In this document: piece by piece, positions 1 through 13,385 of the stretch
How positions within the stretch are numbered: position 1 is the stretch's first letter
Layout of the letters: every line of letters starts with the position of its first letter
Assembly (NCBI GenBank): GCA_019914945.1
Contig: CM034107.1
Location: 1,426,001 to 1,490,000 of the forward strand
Direction: 5' to 3'
Length of the DNA: 64,000 nucleotides
Source: Typha latifolia
Lineage: Eukaryota > Streptophyta > Magnoliopsida > Poales > Typhaceae
Notes under the pieces: model-generated
Database searches by the model: none
What the model was told of the DNA's origin: nothing
The model's input: only the letters and a program-made list of their open reading frames with translations
Made by a program: the position numbers and the translations under genes

Positions 1-214
1 CATATGGAGATAAATGGTATGGGAAATTGGATTTGATTTAGAAAACCTAACCCTTTGATAGTGGAATTTTGCATCATAGTTGTATAGTATGAACATATGT
101 AGGAAAGGGGATGCTTAACTTCTGCCATTTCTCTTCTTATTTATCTTCTACAAAGAGATCTGTCTCAAATTGTCCTCTTTAGACTAATGAATTTGTTCTT
201 CTCTAATTATCTAG

Positions 215-2345
<2,131 letters not shown>

Positions 2346-3358
2346 TCAAATGTTTAGGCGTATCGTTTGAGCTGGTTGTTTCAATCTCCTGTTTTGTAGT
2401 TAGGAAGTTCCTCATCAGGTTTTATTTTATACTTAACTTTGAATAAGATTTGTTGTGAGTTCTTTGTTCGACTGTTTTTTGTGCATCTAATAAAAATTTA
2501 AGCATCCTGTTTGGTGCTCTTTTGCTATGGAGACTGTTCCCATTCACCTGTATTTCTGATGCCTCTATGGAGACTGTTTTGCGGGCTATTTTTCATATTA
2601 ACTATTAGATTGTCCCTCGTGATTACAAATTCTTTACCGTAATAACAACTAACAAATCTTTCATGATGCCAAGTTAATGATCGAATCTACATCTTCTGTG
2701 GATCATAACGGGTCGTCAATCTTGTTGTCCGCCTCCATAATATATGTTGGTATGCTTCATCTTCAATCAGGTATAAACCCTACACTGTTCTTCTTGCAGA
2801 TCCGCAGTGGCTAGTGCAGTATGGCAAAGCTAAACTATGGTTATTTGCAGTGTTATGAGATATATCCTAGCAAAACTCATCAAGAGTCAACATAGTAATC
2901 CCTCTTGCAGTGACCAAGTTCTTTGCAAATATCCCTGTGCTGTTCTAGGGCAAAGAGTAGACTTTGGAGCTCATATAAGCTGCCTCACTTCAGGGGTGTG
3001 TTGTTTGTTATTAGCCTTTCAGCTGGATAAGAAATAGAGCCTAAAATTTGGAGATTTAGTCTCCAACTCTTCCATCACAGATCAAGAAATAGCAAATAAT
3101 GAAAAGTTATACAAGCTAAAATCAGCGATCCAAACAATCAAATGTCATTAGTCCAGGCCATTTCCGATTCCACAAGATGAAACGTGATGAACACCATAAT
3201 TTATGTTTGAAACGGAGAAAAGAAATGGCCAATCAGTTCCAACAGATTAAGAAAATGAATAAAAACTTCTGTCATGCTAAAAGAGTAATTTGACAGGAGT
3301 TTCAGCATGATAGCTGCAATTCAAACAAAAGATTGCTGAGGGCGATAACTTATACGGC
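2346..3358. other. Convergent intergenic region CPOX / RPN12
   Basis: This stretch holds the 3' flanks of two convergent genes. It is AT-rich and has no convincing coding region. The phrase tatggagactgtt occurs twice, near 2526 and 2567, probably a small local duplication. A 66-codon open frame at 2837-3037 has no recognisable similarity and I do not call it a gene. Confidence 0.6.
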
Positions 3359-6300
3359 TTAAACTATTCGCTCCAGTTCTCTTGCATAACTCAGTGTTTG
3401 GTTGATCAGTTGCAGGGAAGGTATTTCCTTACAAGGCTGAGAATCTTTTGCCTTCTGAAAGAACACACACCCGTCTTTGATCTCCCACTCTGGGTGCTCC
3501 TGACAAACAACAAAGTAACATATATAAGGAGGATCACATGAAGATCTTTCTTGGTGCCAGTCTCTTGTGTAACTTATATCTGAGAAGGTGCCAACAGATC
3601 AAATTTGAAGTAAAGGAAGATCAATTTTATGTGAGACTATCTAGCCATTTTCTGTAAGTAGATTACTGTTCAAGAAAGATATTCCATGCTAAACAAAAGA
3701 GCAAATGAATGTTAACCTACTGAAGACATTGTACCTGAGGAATCTATGCTAGTGGAAGTATGTGATTAAAGCTAAGGTACATACATTTGTATAATTTGTT
3801 TTCCTTCATTAAAATCATTTATTTGATTAAATCATTGGCGCACACTGTAACTGATATAAGAATGGAAAATATATCACTATTGTACATGGAATTATGCAAA
3901 CATAAGAAGATAAGATGAAAAGTTTTAAGATCATAAAAGTTTGTACCTCGGTTATGTACTGAAAAAGTTCCTGGTCAGAGGAGAACATCAATATTTTCTT
4001 TGCGTCATTTGTTGACAAGTAATCATAAGCTTTCTCACTGCATCCAGCTATTTCATCTCTGCCAAGTATGAACAGGTTGTCATATGAGAACGCCCATGTA
4101 CTTAAATCAACTCCTCACAATACAGAATGAAGAGGACATATGTACCTAACAGTTTTAGCAAGAAGATCCATGAAATAGACGTAGGTTTCATGTGGAACAG
4201 ATTGCCTGGCACTTAATACACGGTTGTAAGCACCTTCCATGAATGACTGCTCCAGCTCTACAGCATGCTTTATGCATGGATTCTCTAGGGCTTTGGGCGG
4301 AAGAAGCTCCAGTTCTGTATGGAATTCTGCAATTCTATTTTGTACCAAAAGCCTCAGAAGGTTAAGGCCCAAAATTGGATACTCTTCTGCTGATGGGGGA
4401 ATTACACCACTGATCACAGAAAGAAAGGTCAAAAGAAGGAAGGTATGAGAACATCATCCATGGAATTCCCACAATTGAGCAAATATTAACTTGAAGAGAC
4501 AAAGCATGAGTAAACATGTAGCCTGGAGCAGTACAGGATGAGTAACTAGACCAAGTATCAAGGAACAAATAAAAGAAATGTTTTAATTTTCTTCAATGGA
4601 AATATTATCATGAAGGAACTTACAAAATCGAATTTGATATGTCCATTTCACCCTACCTTATTTGGTGTCATGTATATGCTCGCAGAATAGTATATGCTTA
4701 TCTACTAGGTTGACATGTGTTAGGATTTCCAAGATATCATGAGATTTTTCTTGGTTCTAATGGAGGAAATGCCAGAACAAGCATATCATAATCTGCTTCA
4801 TCTCACCTATATTATGCATTAAGATCTTAATTACATATAACAATGCCTAAAATGGTCATCCTAAATTCCATTTAAAGTGAGCAGCAAAACTAACTTGATC
4901 TAGAAGATGTTTCCTGTCCCACACCACATCATTAGGGAAGAAGAAGGTTACAACATAAATCAAAGTAACAGTAAAGATGCTGACACTGACAATCAATCTA
5001 TACATAGCTGACTTAGATGTGAAAGGAAATACGCAAAAAATAAGTCTATGCTGAATAAGAATTTAACAACTAAAAGTAAAATTGGACCACAGACACAGAT
5101 GAATATATGTCACAAACACATAGACAGAGATAAATACTTTTGTACATATACCTACACACACAGAAACACATATGTATATCTAATTATCTTAACAGTTGTT
5201 ATTTAACATAACCCTGGAAAGATTGTAAAAGAAAGATACCATGTATCAGTATAATAAGGTTTCAGCTGAAAGAAATCCCTCTCAAAGGCTTCTTGATCTT
5301 CAGTCTTCACACTCAGAACAACAGCATGCTCATATATATCCCCTGAAATTACACCATATTATATGATCTTGAGTTCCTAATCTGATTGAGATAGAGAGCG
5401 AGCCTCTATATTAGATACAAGAATATGATCATAGAACAATATAAATGATAATTGAGATGAACCACTTTAGCAGTGGGGAGAGTTTGCACAGATAAGTACT
5501 GTGGCACGACATTAAAAAGTTGAACTTTATGAAGGAAATACAACACACCTTCATAGTTATTATTACAGAATATAATGGCAGCAAGGCCCTTTATAGGACC
5601 TTTAAAACTATAAAAGACAGAATTGCCAGACATTATTGTACATGCACAAATGATTATTATAATATGATGACGAAAATGTTTAACAGCTATTTCATCAGTT
5701 TGAAGTGTTACTTGCTATTGTCAGTTCCTCCACAGCATTAGGTGTAACTTGGAATGACGGTGGAAGGCTGGAATATTTTGTCAATAAAACCTACAAAGAC
5801 AAAGCATTGCAGTTCAGGTACTAACATCTTTGTGCTATTTTAAAAGAAATTAGCAGGGTAAAAATCCAAATAGAAGTCTATCTTCCTTGGCTTTTGTTCA
5901 AGGATGTTGTCAGTAAATTATAGCAATAACAAAAAAAAAGTACTAGAGAGGTGCTTCTTAACATGTGAAAACCTTCCTTCAGTCCCAGAAATTACAATTT
6001 GTGTTTTCATATAAAAAATGCAACAGCATTCCTAATTTCACAATGAAAGCAATACAGAATGACATGAACTGATCGAGAAAGGAAGAAAGTCAGGAACAGA
6101 ATGCTACCATCATCACTTCCAATAATATATCAAACACTAAACACAAAACTAGAACAAAAGAAACAAAGTCTAGGACACTAAAAAAGATGCTCTTTGTTCG
6201 ATATTCGAACAAGAAAGGGTCTTTAAACGACCATGGATGATAAAAAAAATCTCTGGTATTCATGAAAATTTTGCACTCAAATTCATGTCTTTGCTCGCAA

Positions 6301-6664
6301 GTATTAATCTGACAGAATAACCTGTTGACAGGAAGAGTGACGACTTTATCTAACCCTAAAACTCCCTAAAGCAAACAAAACCAAATAGAAAAAAAAAAAG
6401 CATATCTAAATGACCAAGAACGATAAAAATCTCTGGTATCCGTATAAATTTTTAGCTCGATTTGATCGTTTCCTCACAAACATTCTTAAAAATGGCTTCT
6501 TTCCTTTCCTCTCCTCCTTCGATCAGAAAAACAAAAAACAAAAAACAAGCAAACATCACCTTGAGCTGGGAGAGGAGATTCGTGCAGGTGGCGAAATCAT
6601 TCCTTACGAAGGCGGCTTTGAATCGCTCTAAGAGCTGCGTTACCTCTCTTAACTGTGGATCCAT
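3359..6664 (-). CDS. RPN12: 26S proteasome non-ATPase regulatory subunit 8 (RPN12)
   Basis: RPN12 is a PCI-family lid subunit of the 19S regulatory particle and is needed for lid-base joining during proteasome assembly. Six exons, in transcript order, are 6560-6664, 5712-5790, 5240-5342, 4146-4409, 3947-4058 and 3359-3499. They total 804 nt and encode 267 residues, the length I recall for Arabidopsis RPN12a. The N-terminus MDPQLREVTQLLERFKAAF, the middle GLNLLRLLVQNRIAEFHTEL and the C-terminus QLINQTLSYARELERIV are nearly invariant in plant RPN12. The start was chosen at the conserved MDPQL; a longer reading frame upstream runs only into a CT-rich 5' UTR. All borders are GT/AG and phases agree. 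It lies in tandem with the VIN3-like gene on the same strand, about 1.1 kb apart. Confidence 0.96.
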
Positions 6665-7770
6665 TTCTCTCTCTCTCTCTCCCTTGATCGACTTTATTCT
6701 CACTTTGGATTATTTTATCCCGGTATACCGACTTATCTCCGGCTTTCTTAATGGATCCGTCTCCAATCTATTCGGTAGCAATACCACGGATAGATGATAG
6801 ATCTGATATGAATAAATGAATAATATAAACCGGGTTTGGATTATCGGATTCTTTACTATTGGATGTATTTAAATATCTCGGCTCTAATTCGTGGATCCTA
6901 AATGCTTATTAAGACACGAATAATTCAACGATATTACATTTCACACCCTACAGTTCTATGAAATACGATTCACACCCTAACATTTCAATATTTACAATGT
7001 TTTAAGCCCCATGTTTTGAACAACATTCTCAGAAAACACCCCAAGTAAATCATGCTAAGGAAAATATATCAGTAATTGAATATTCCAATTTGATTTTTCA
7101 TAAATAAACTATAATCCATCTGAAAAAATAGAATTATATTTATAAAATTCAAGTTCAATTCTAACTAAATATTATATGTTTTATGTAGGAATAATTTAAA
7201 AGCAGAGTAACTGTAAATTTATGGAAAATATAGAGTGTCAAATATAAATTTTTTTCTTCTAAAAACTAAATACACACAGGAAGTAGGCAGATACTGATCT
7301 GCAGCATATAGTTCTGAGAAGAAGTAAACAATTATACCAAAACACAGAACAAATGAGCAGTGAGTAAAATAACTGCATATAGTTCATCTGCCTCTGTATC
7401 AAGGACAATAATGTTAAGAGGAAACAATAATTGTTTGAGACCTGAGAAGTCCAAAAAAATGGTCCTGAAATCAGCTCTAAAACACACTATGTCAGCTTTT
7501 CCAGGGACTAAAATTTAATTTGACATGGCATGAAACAGTCAAAATTGATAGCAATGTGTCAGTCATGACATTAGATCAGAAGCATGTCTCACAGCCTATA
7601 GGTCATGGAGCATCTAAAATAGCAAATTTCTCCTTACAATGGCAACATTATAATCATGAATTAGATAAATGGAAAGATGGCTGCATTAGATTACAAAGCA
7701 GCACTGGGTTTTTGAAGGAGAAGCCATATGGAACCAAAAGAGCAAGAAATGGGAACTAAATAGCCAGCAG
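6665..7770. other. RPN12 upstream region / VIL downstream region
   Basis: About 1.1 kb separates the RPN12 start from the VIN3-like stop. A short CT run at about 6666-6686 lies in the presumed RPN12 5' UTR. Around 6830-6850 there is a degenerate cgggtttggattatcgg phrase of a kind also seen near 44950, suggesting old dispersed repeats. The remainder is AT-rich with no supported gene. Confidence 0.5.
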
Positions 7771-10700
7771 TTAATGCCATAGCCTTGTGCAGAAGCCTTT
7801 ATGTGTGGCTGGTTTGTTCTTGTTGCATATTCCATCCATGAAAGCGTCTACGAGCTGAGCAACCAGACTTGAGGGTTCGTCAATCAGAACATCTATGAAT
7901 GCACTAACTACCCTCCTTTCTTGTGCCGTTGCTTTTAAGCTGAACCAAGTGAGGAACTTCACACGGAACTCCTTCTCCATGTGCCCTTCGCATTCCAACC
8001 ATCTGATCACCTTAACGCAGTACTCATACTGCCCCTCCGCTAAATCCTTCTTGTTGGCAGAATCTGGTGTACTATTAAGCCTATCAGATTTGCTTGGAAC
8101 TTCTGAGGGAATGGAATTGGAGCTGACGAAAGGTACAACATGTGATGGTAGTGGCAACTGGCTCTCATCATGGTCACTGGTACCCTCTGATCGCAGAAGC
8201 TTAGCACGCTTTCTGCGGTTAAACTTGGGGATTTTGAGTGCCGGATTATTCTCACTAGAATTTGTTGAACCCTTTTGTGAATCAGCTTGAATGATCATGG
8301 GTTGCTCACCCAAATCTGGCTCTTGTTTTAAAGCCAAAAAGAAATCTTCATGAATATAGGTGCTCTCTGAGTTCCTAGTTGAGCATTGTCCACTGCTGCC
8401 ATTAATGTTCTGAGTCACACATTTCGCCTCCCACTTCCCTAACTCCTTAGTACTGCTGAAAGGAGATACTTTGAAAAGATATTCAGTTGAAGGGCTGAGA
8501 CCTGATATCATGATCTTTGTGTCTGGCCTCAGTATTAGGCAGGTTGGTTCTTCAGGATAATCTGTGGTATCGGAACTTCGATGCCACAGAGTGCAACCAA
8601 TAATATTTTCTTCAAACATATTATCTGCAGACTGGAGGTTAACAGACACAGAGAAAGGAGAGATTTCCTCAAAGTGGATACTGAAAGGTTGGGGACCTGT
8701 ACCGACTGACTCAACTTAGGAAAAACAATAATAGACCGATTTACAGGATCAAGTTCAAATTTGGAACAGTAGGGTGGTTATAAGTTTACCTGGGTCTTTC
8801 AGCTCACCAATGGCCTCGAGCTCTGATGTGCTATACAGTATGGAGTCTACTGCATCTACAGCAGAAAAACAGAGCTTCTGAACTTCTGCACTGCAGTTAA
8901 GCCGATTAACTATGCCCCTTCCCATAACTGCAGAAACTTTATCCAGTGGACCAACTTCTTTCTTGAGCTTCTTCACAGCTGTACCAACAATGTATTCCAG
9001 TTCCTTGTAGCGTTCAGTTCCTTTGAGCATCTTGTGGCTCAGAGACAGCCGATCACATAGTATATCTACTCTTCTAGCATCCTTAGCAATATCCAATTGT
9101 TTTCGCCAGCTCCTATGGAACATAAGAAGAAAAATTCCCTGAATTGTCTCAGAAGCATCTCTAAGGATTCAGAGAAGGAAAAAGAAAGAAGAATTCATTA
9201 TTTTTCCTAGTTCCATCTAAAGATTCCAAAGAAAGAACAATCCGTTACAAGATAGCAATGGAACCAGTCGCAAATTAGGATCAGTTCAGGTACTTCTGTA
9301 ATAGGAATTAGGAAGTAGATGCCTCAAAATTAGTGTAATATACATCCAGTGTATGTTGGAAGCTCAACATAATATAGATTCATATGGACAATTTCTGAAG
9401 AGTAAATTTACAGACACAGATGAAAAGCAAGGATCATAAAAGCTCCTTACCAATTCATGACCTACAACAGACCAACAGTAATAAAGAAAGCACATGAAGC
9501 ATGTCGGACATGGTGCAATCATCTGAAAAACTTCTTGCTACTTGATCTCCTTTTTCAACATCAGTGCTTTCTAGATTTCTTCCTTCTGAGAGTTTTTTTT
9601 TTTTATGTGCAAAAGTGTGCATTATCACAATAGGTGTATATAAGGTGAGCTTGTGTAACTGAATATGTGTTTAAGCATGTGCATGAGGTGGGAGCGAGAG
9701 GCCTCCAGAGTAAAATCATGCATCCATTCTATGTAGATAGATAAATGTATGTATGTAGGAGTTAAAGATACGTGATCTGTAGGTATGTAGGTGTGCACTT
9801 CTTTACATTGGTCTGCTTGTGTATTCATGTTCCCTTGTATGATTTTTTTTTCCTCTAACCTATCAAATCCAAATGAGCTCTGAGATTAAAGTGATAGTTA
9901 ATTACCCTATTAGCCAGTTCATCTTCCCACAACAAATACAGTAAAAACTGCCATCCAACTTGGGATTGCACCCATGCTTCAAAATGCCAGCCTTCTCATG
10001 CTTGAGAGCACATTTTAGGTGACATGACATACCACATGACTTACTGCAATAAGGAGGATCAGAACTGCAAACTAGCCATAGACTAGGGTCTTTGTTGTCA
10101 TCATATTGATAGCAGATGCAGCAAGAACATCGCTTACAGTATCCATCTCCCATATTTAAAGTGGCTCGGCAAGCAACATTTTGACAGATCAAGGTGTCAA
10201 CTTGTTGTTCTTTGCTTTTAATACAGTCATTGTTTACTTCAGCAGGGATCTTTATTGGGAATTCTTTCTTCCTTTTCTTTTTCACCCCATCTTGGTCATT
10301 TGCTGAGGCTGATGAAAGGTGTCCTTTATGATCATTCCTTTTCCCATTCTTCTGTGAAACTAGCCTAAGCAGATGTTCAATCATTTTAGGCTTTGTCACT
10401 CCAGTGTATTTCCTCTCCTTGCCCATCTCAGCACAGATAAGCTGAAGAAGCTCTCTGCGACTCCAAGATTGAAGAATCTCAGGGGCATTGTCTGCCCACT
10501 GTGAAATTTCATGTACTAAGTCTCTCTTCTCCTCCAAACTCAACTCACTGCATTTCGCAGGATCTATCACAAACCCTGTAAATTGAAGTACTATGAGTTT
10601 CACAAACATTTCTATACCAGGCAACCAATAAACCAATAAAAAGGGGAAAAAATACAAAGCAAAGCTCTGTTGATATATATACTATATATATACACACACA

Positions 10701-12860
10701 CATGCACACAAACGGATAGAACACAGATTTTGAGAGAGAGGGAAACAAAACTAACACTCCAAGCATTTTTATTTCAAATATATGGTTCAATCAGGGTACA
10801 ATTCAAATTGCAGAATTCTTAAAGCAGAAGGTAGAGAGCTAAATGAAGCAGTCAAATTAAATCGGTTAAAATGATTTGCCAAGAAAATATACATTACAGC
10901 CAACCACAATAACAACAGTCATCTAAATCTTAGAGCAGAGAAGGAACCCGAGAACGACAAGTTTCATATCACTACTGTGGTAGGACTATAGAAGTAAGAT
11001 AGGTCGTGAGAATCTCATAGTTGAAGAATCAAGATTTCCATGCAAGTGAACCAGTACAATGATACACAAGATTAAAGAAAGATGAAGCAACAAATGTTAT
11101 CTATAAAGGAACTATTGAGGGGGAAAAGTTTTCTTAATCAAATGGAAAAGGAAAATAGAAAGAGTCAAATGTGAAGAACTCTTAGGCTTTGTTTGGTTTG
11201 AGGCTAAGATCCGAACTTGATTAGTTAGTCTCATTTTAGTCTTGATTTTTATGAAGAGTAAACTTAGTTTGATATAAACAAGATTAAAAAATGCATCATT
11301 ACTAAACTAGGTTAGGGTCCCTGAACTCAAAACAAACAAGGCCTTCAGTCTTTAGGAGTAAACTATCAGAAAATTTTAAAAAAATGGTACAATAGGTGTT
11401 CCAATTGATGAAGTTTTTGCTGACAGTACTAGCTATTATAGTTCCTGAAATTAGTTTTGAGAATATCAATTTTAGCACAATACAGGCCCATCACTGTTGG
11501 CCACATTTCTATTTCAATCTAGTGACACACCAAAAGTGAATGCATAAAGATTATTATTTACTAAAGTATAATCTATACATCAAATTGAGTCCGATCACAT
11601 TTTGTTCTTACCAAAATCATTTAAAAACATATCTTGAAAATCAACAACTTCTATTTCACAAGTAAATTGGTAATTCGACAGATATTAATACCAAGCTATT
11701 TCACACTTAGCAAATTTAGCATTCATGATAAAAGACTCATTGACCTCAGAGTACAGTATCTAACAAGTACTACTACAATATGAGGATGTAAAACAGTCTA
11801 TGATCTGGAATCTGGATAGTCAAACAAGTCATTAACTCCTTGCAAGTTCTGTGTTGACACATTAACACATCTGGAAAATATGTCCTGAAAGTGTTCTGAG
11901 TTTTGAACACATTTACCTAATGGGATATATCGGGATCCTTCTGACTATTAACAAACAAAAGGATTATAATATGTTATTAAGGCAACAAGTCATACAACCA
12001 TATTTTTAACGTTAGAATTTCTCGACACAACAATTAAATATCACATCTCTTCCAGCAAAGGTTGAGGGGTATCGTCCATCAGAAACTAAGTAGGGAAATC
12101 ACACGACAAACAACACGACTTAAGAATTTGGATAAGTATCAAGTCAGGCCAGACCCACCATAATTATTACCAAGCATGAAATAAATTCAATAATTTAGGC
12201 TCTTTGTTTTCCTAAAGCAAACCACAAATCATTAGATCTTCCAAAATAATACCATAATTTGTACAGTGTAGCACATGCAACAATCAGTTCTACAAAAAAT
12301 TGGCAAGGCTCAATCATTCTAACAGATACACTAGAATTAGACAAAAACACAGTCGATTCTTTTCAGTTAGCAAGAGAAAGCCATCTGCTATGGAACTAAA
12401 AGCCAACGAGACTCATCGACAGAAGGAAAGCAGAAAATAGAAATGCAACATCTTGTCACCACAGTAATAGAATAGAGTGATAGAAAAGCAGCTCATCACC
12501 AAGCATGCGATAAATCCACAAATTCATGCTCTTTACAAACAAAAAGCACAAACCATAATGTTTTCTCAAAGAACACCACAAAATCCGTACAATGTAGCAC
12601 ATGCAATAGCTAAAAGTTTGTCAAGGTCTATTTTTACCAACACAAACACAGAGATTACACAAGCCGAAGGCCGATTCTTGCCATTTTCGCAAGACAATAC
12701 CATCTAATATAGAAAAATCGACCCATCAAAGGAACGAAAGCAGAAAACAGGAAACGCACCACCTTTGCAACCAAAATGAGAGAAAATTACAGGAAAAGAG
12801 CAGCATTGTCAACATAAGGCAAAACCCAGATGGGAACTGACCTGAGAAGATGGATTCCAT
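7771..12860 (-). CDS. VIL2: VIN3-like protein (PHD finger, FNIII, VEL domains)
   Basis: VEL-family proteins associate with Polycomb repressive complex 2 and help establish silencing of targets such as floral repressors. Four coding exons in transcript order are 12842-12860, 9906-10575, 8790-9112 and 7771-8696, giving 1938 nt and 645 residues. Residues about 7-85 form the conserved N-terminal block ([20 protein letters not shown]). A basic KKKRKKE near residue 110 could be a nuclear signal. The atypical PHD region, about 137-230, shows Cxxxx[26 protein letters not shown] and [14 protein letters not shown] fibronectin III domain follows at about 345-440 and the C-terminal VEL domain ends in GFCTRLWH. 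The first exon encodes only MESIFS plus one base, and intron 1 is 2266 bp. The symbol is by class; VIL2/VEL1-like is likelier than VIN3 itself, but I cannot build a tree. Confidence 0.9.
11185..11343. mobile_element. Short TIR element (MITE) in VIL intron 1
   Basis: A 159-bp stretch begins with ggctttgtttggtttgag and ends with the complement of ggccttgtttgttttgag, so its termini are imperfect inverted repeats of about 18 bp. The interior is AT-rich and non-coding. The GGCCTTGTTTGG-type end resembles non-autonomous DNA transposons common in monocots, but I see no clean target-site duplication and leave the superfamily open. Confidence 0.6.
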
Positions 12861-13312
12861 GGAAGATAAAGAAGCTCCTCCCAACAGGGTTTCTCAAGAA
12901 ACCCAGTCGAGAAGAAGGGGAAAGGCAGCGCCTTTGCGACTTTCTCAAGACTCCATGGGGCGAAATATTTCCAAAAATGGCAAAAAGAGGAAGGTAAAAA
13001 GGATGATTAAGTCTCAATAGAAAGAACACAAAGAAGAGAGGAAGGGAGGAGAGAAGTGAGGGTTGGGGCCTGGCCGCCTGGGGGCTGGGGGTGGAGTGCT
13101 ATACTACATTGATTGCAGATTACCAAAAAAGGCAACGAAATGGTGTCAGATAAGGAGGGTTGGTGTGAGTGCAAGTGCCTTAGTTGTTTCCGGAAATGGC
13201 ATTGGGAAGACACTATTAATATCGCATACATATAGTTTAGTAGGGTCATTATATGGTAACCACATGAGTACAGAAAAAAAAAAAAAAACATTAACGAAGC
13301 AAATTAATTAAC
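12861..13312. promoter_or_regulatory. VIL 5' UTR and upstream region
   Basis: This 450-bp interval lies between the VIL start codon and the tRNA gene. The first part is probably VIL 5' UTR. A GC-richer patch at about 13045-13095 contains a long CTCC/CCAGG-type tract on the transcribed strand. No TATA box is obvious, and transcription start is not defined. Confidence 0.35.
13274..13288 (-). terminator. RNA polymerase III T-run terminator for tRNA-Ala
   Basis: On the minus strand a run of 15 T residues begins 24 bases after the 3' end of the tRNA. Four or more Ts are normally enough to stop Pol III, so this is the likely terminator. Confidence 0.75.
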
Positions 13313-13385
13313 TGGAGGTGCGGGGAATCGAACCCCGTGCCTCTCGCATGCGAAGCGAGCGCTCTACCATATGAGCTACACCCCC
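13313..13385 (-). tRNA. tRNA-Ala (anticodon CGC)
   Basis: The 73-nt minus-strand sequence folds as a cloverleaf. The acceptor stem GGGGGTG pairs with CACCTCC and keeps the G3:U70 wobble pair that is the main identity element for alanyl-tRNA synthetase. The D arm contains GCTCATATGGTAGAGC and the anticodon stem is CTCGC/GCGAG. The loop TTCGCAT gives anticodon CGC, decoding GCG. The T arm has GGTTCGATTCC. There is no intron and the CCA end is not encoded, as expected for a nuclear gene. A and B box promoters are internal. Confidence 0.97.
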
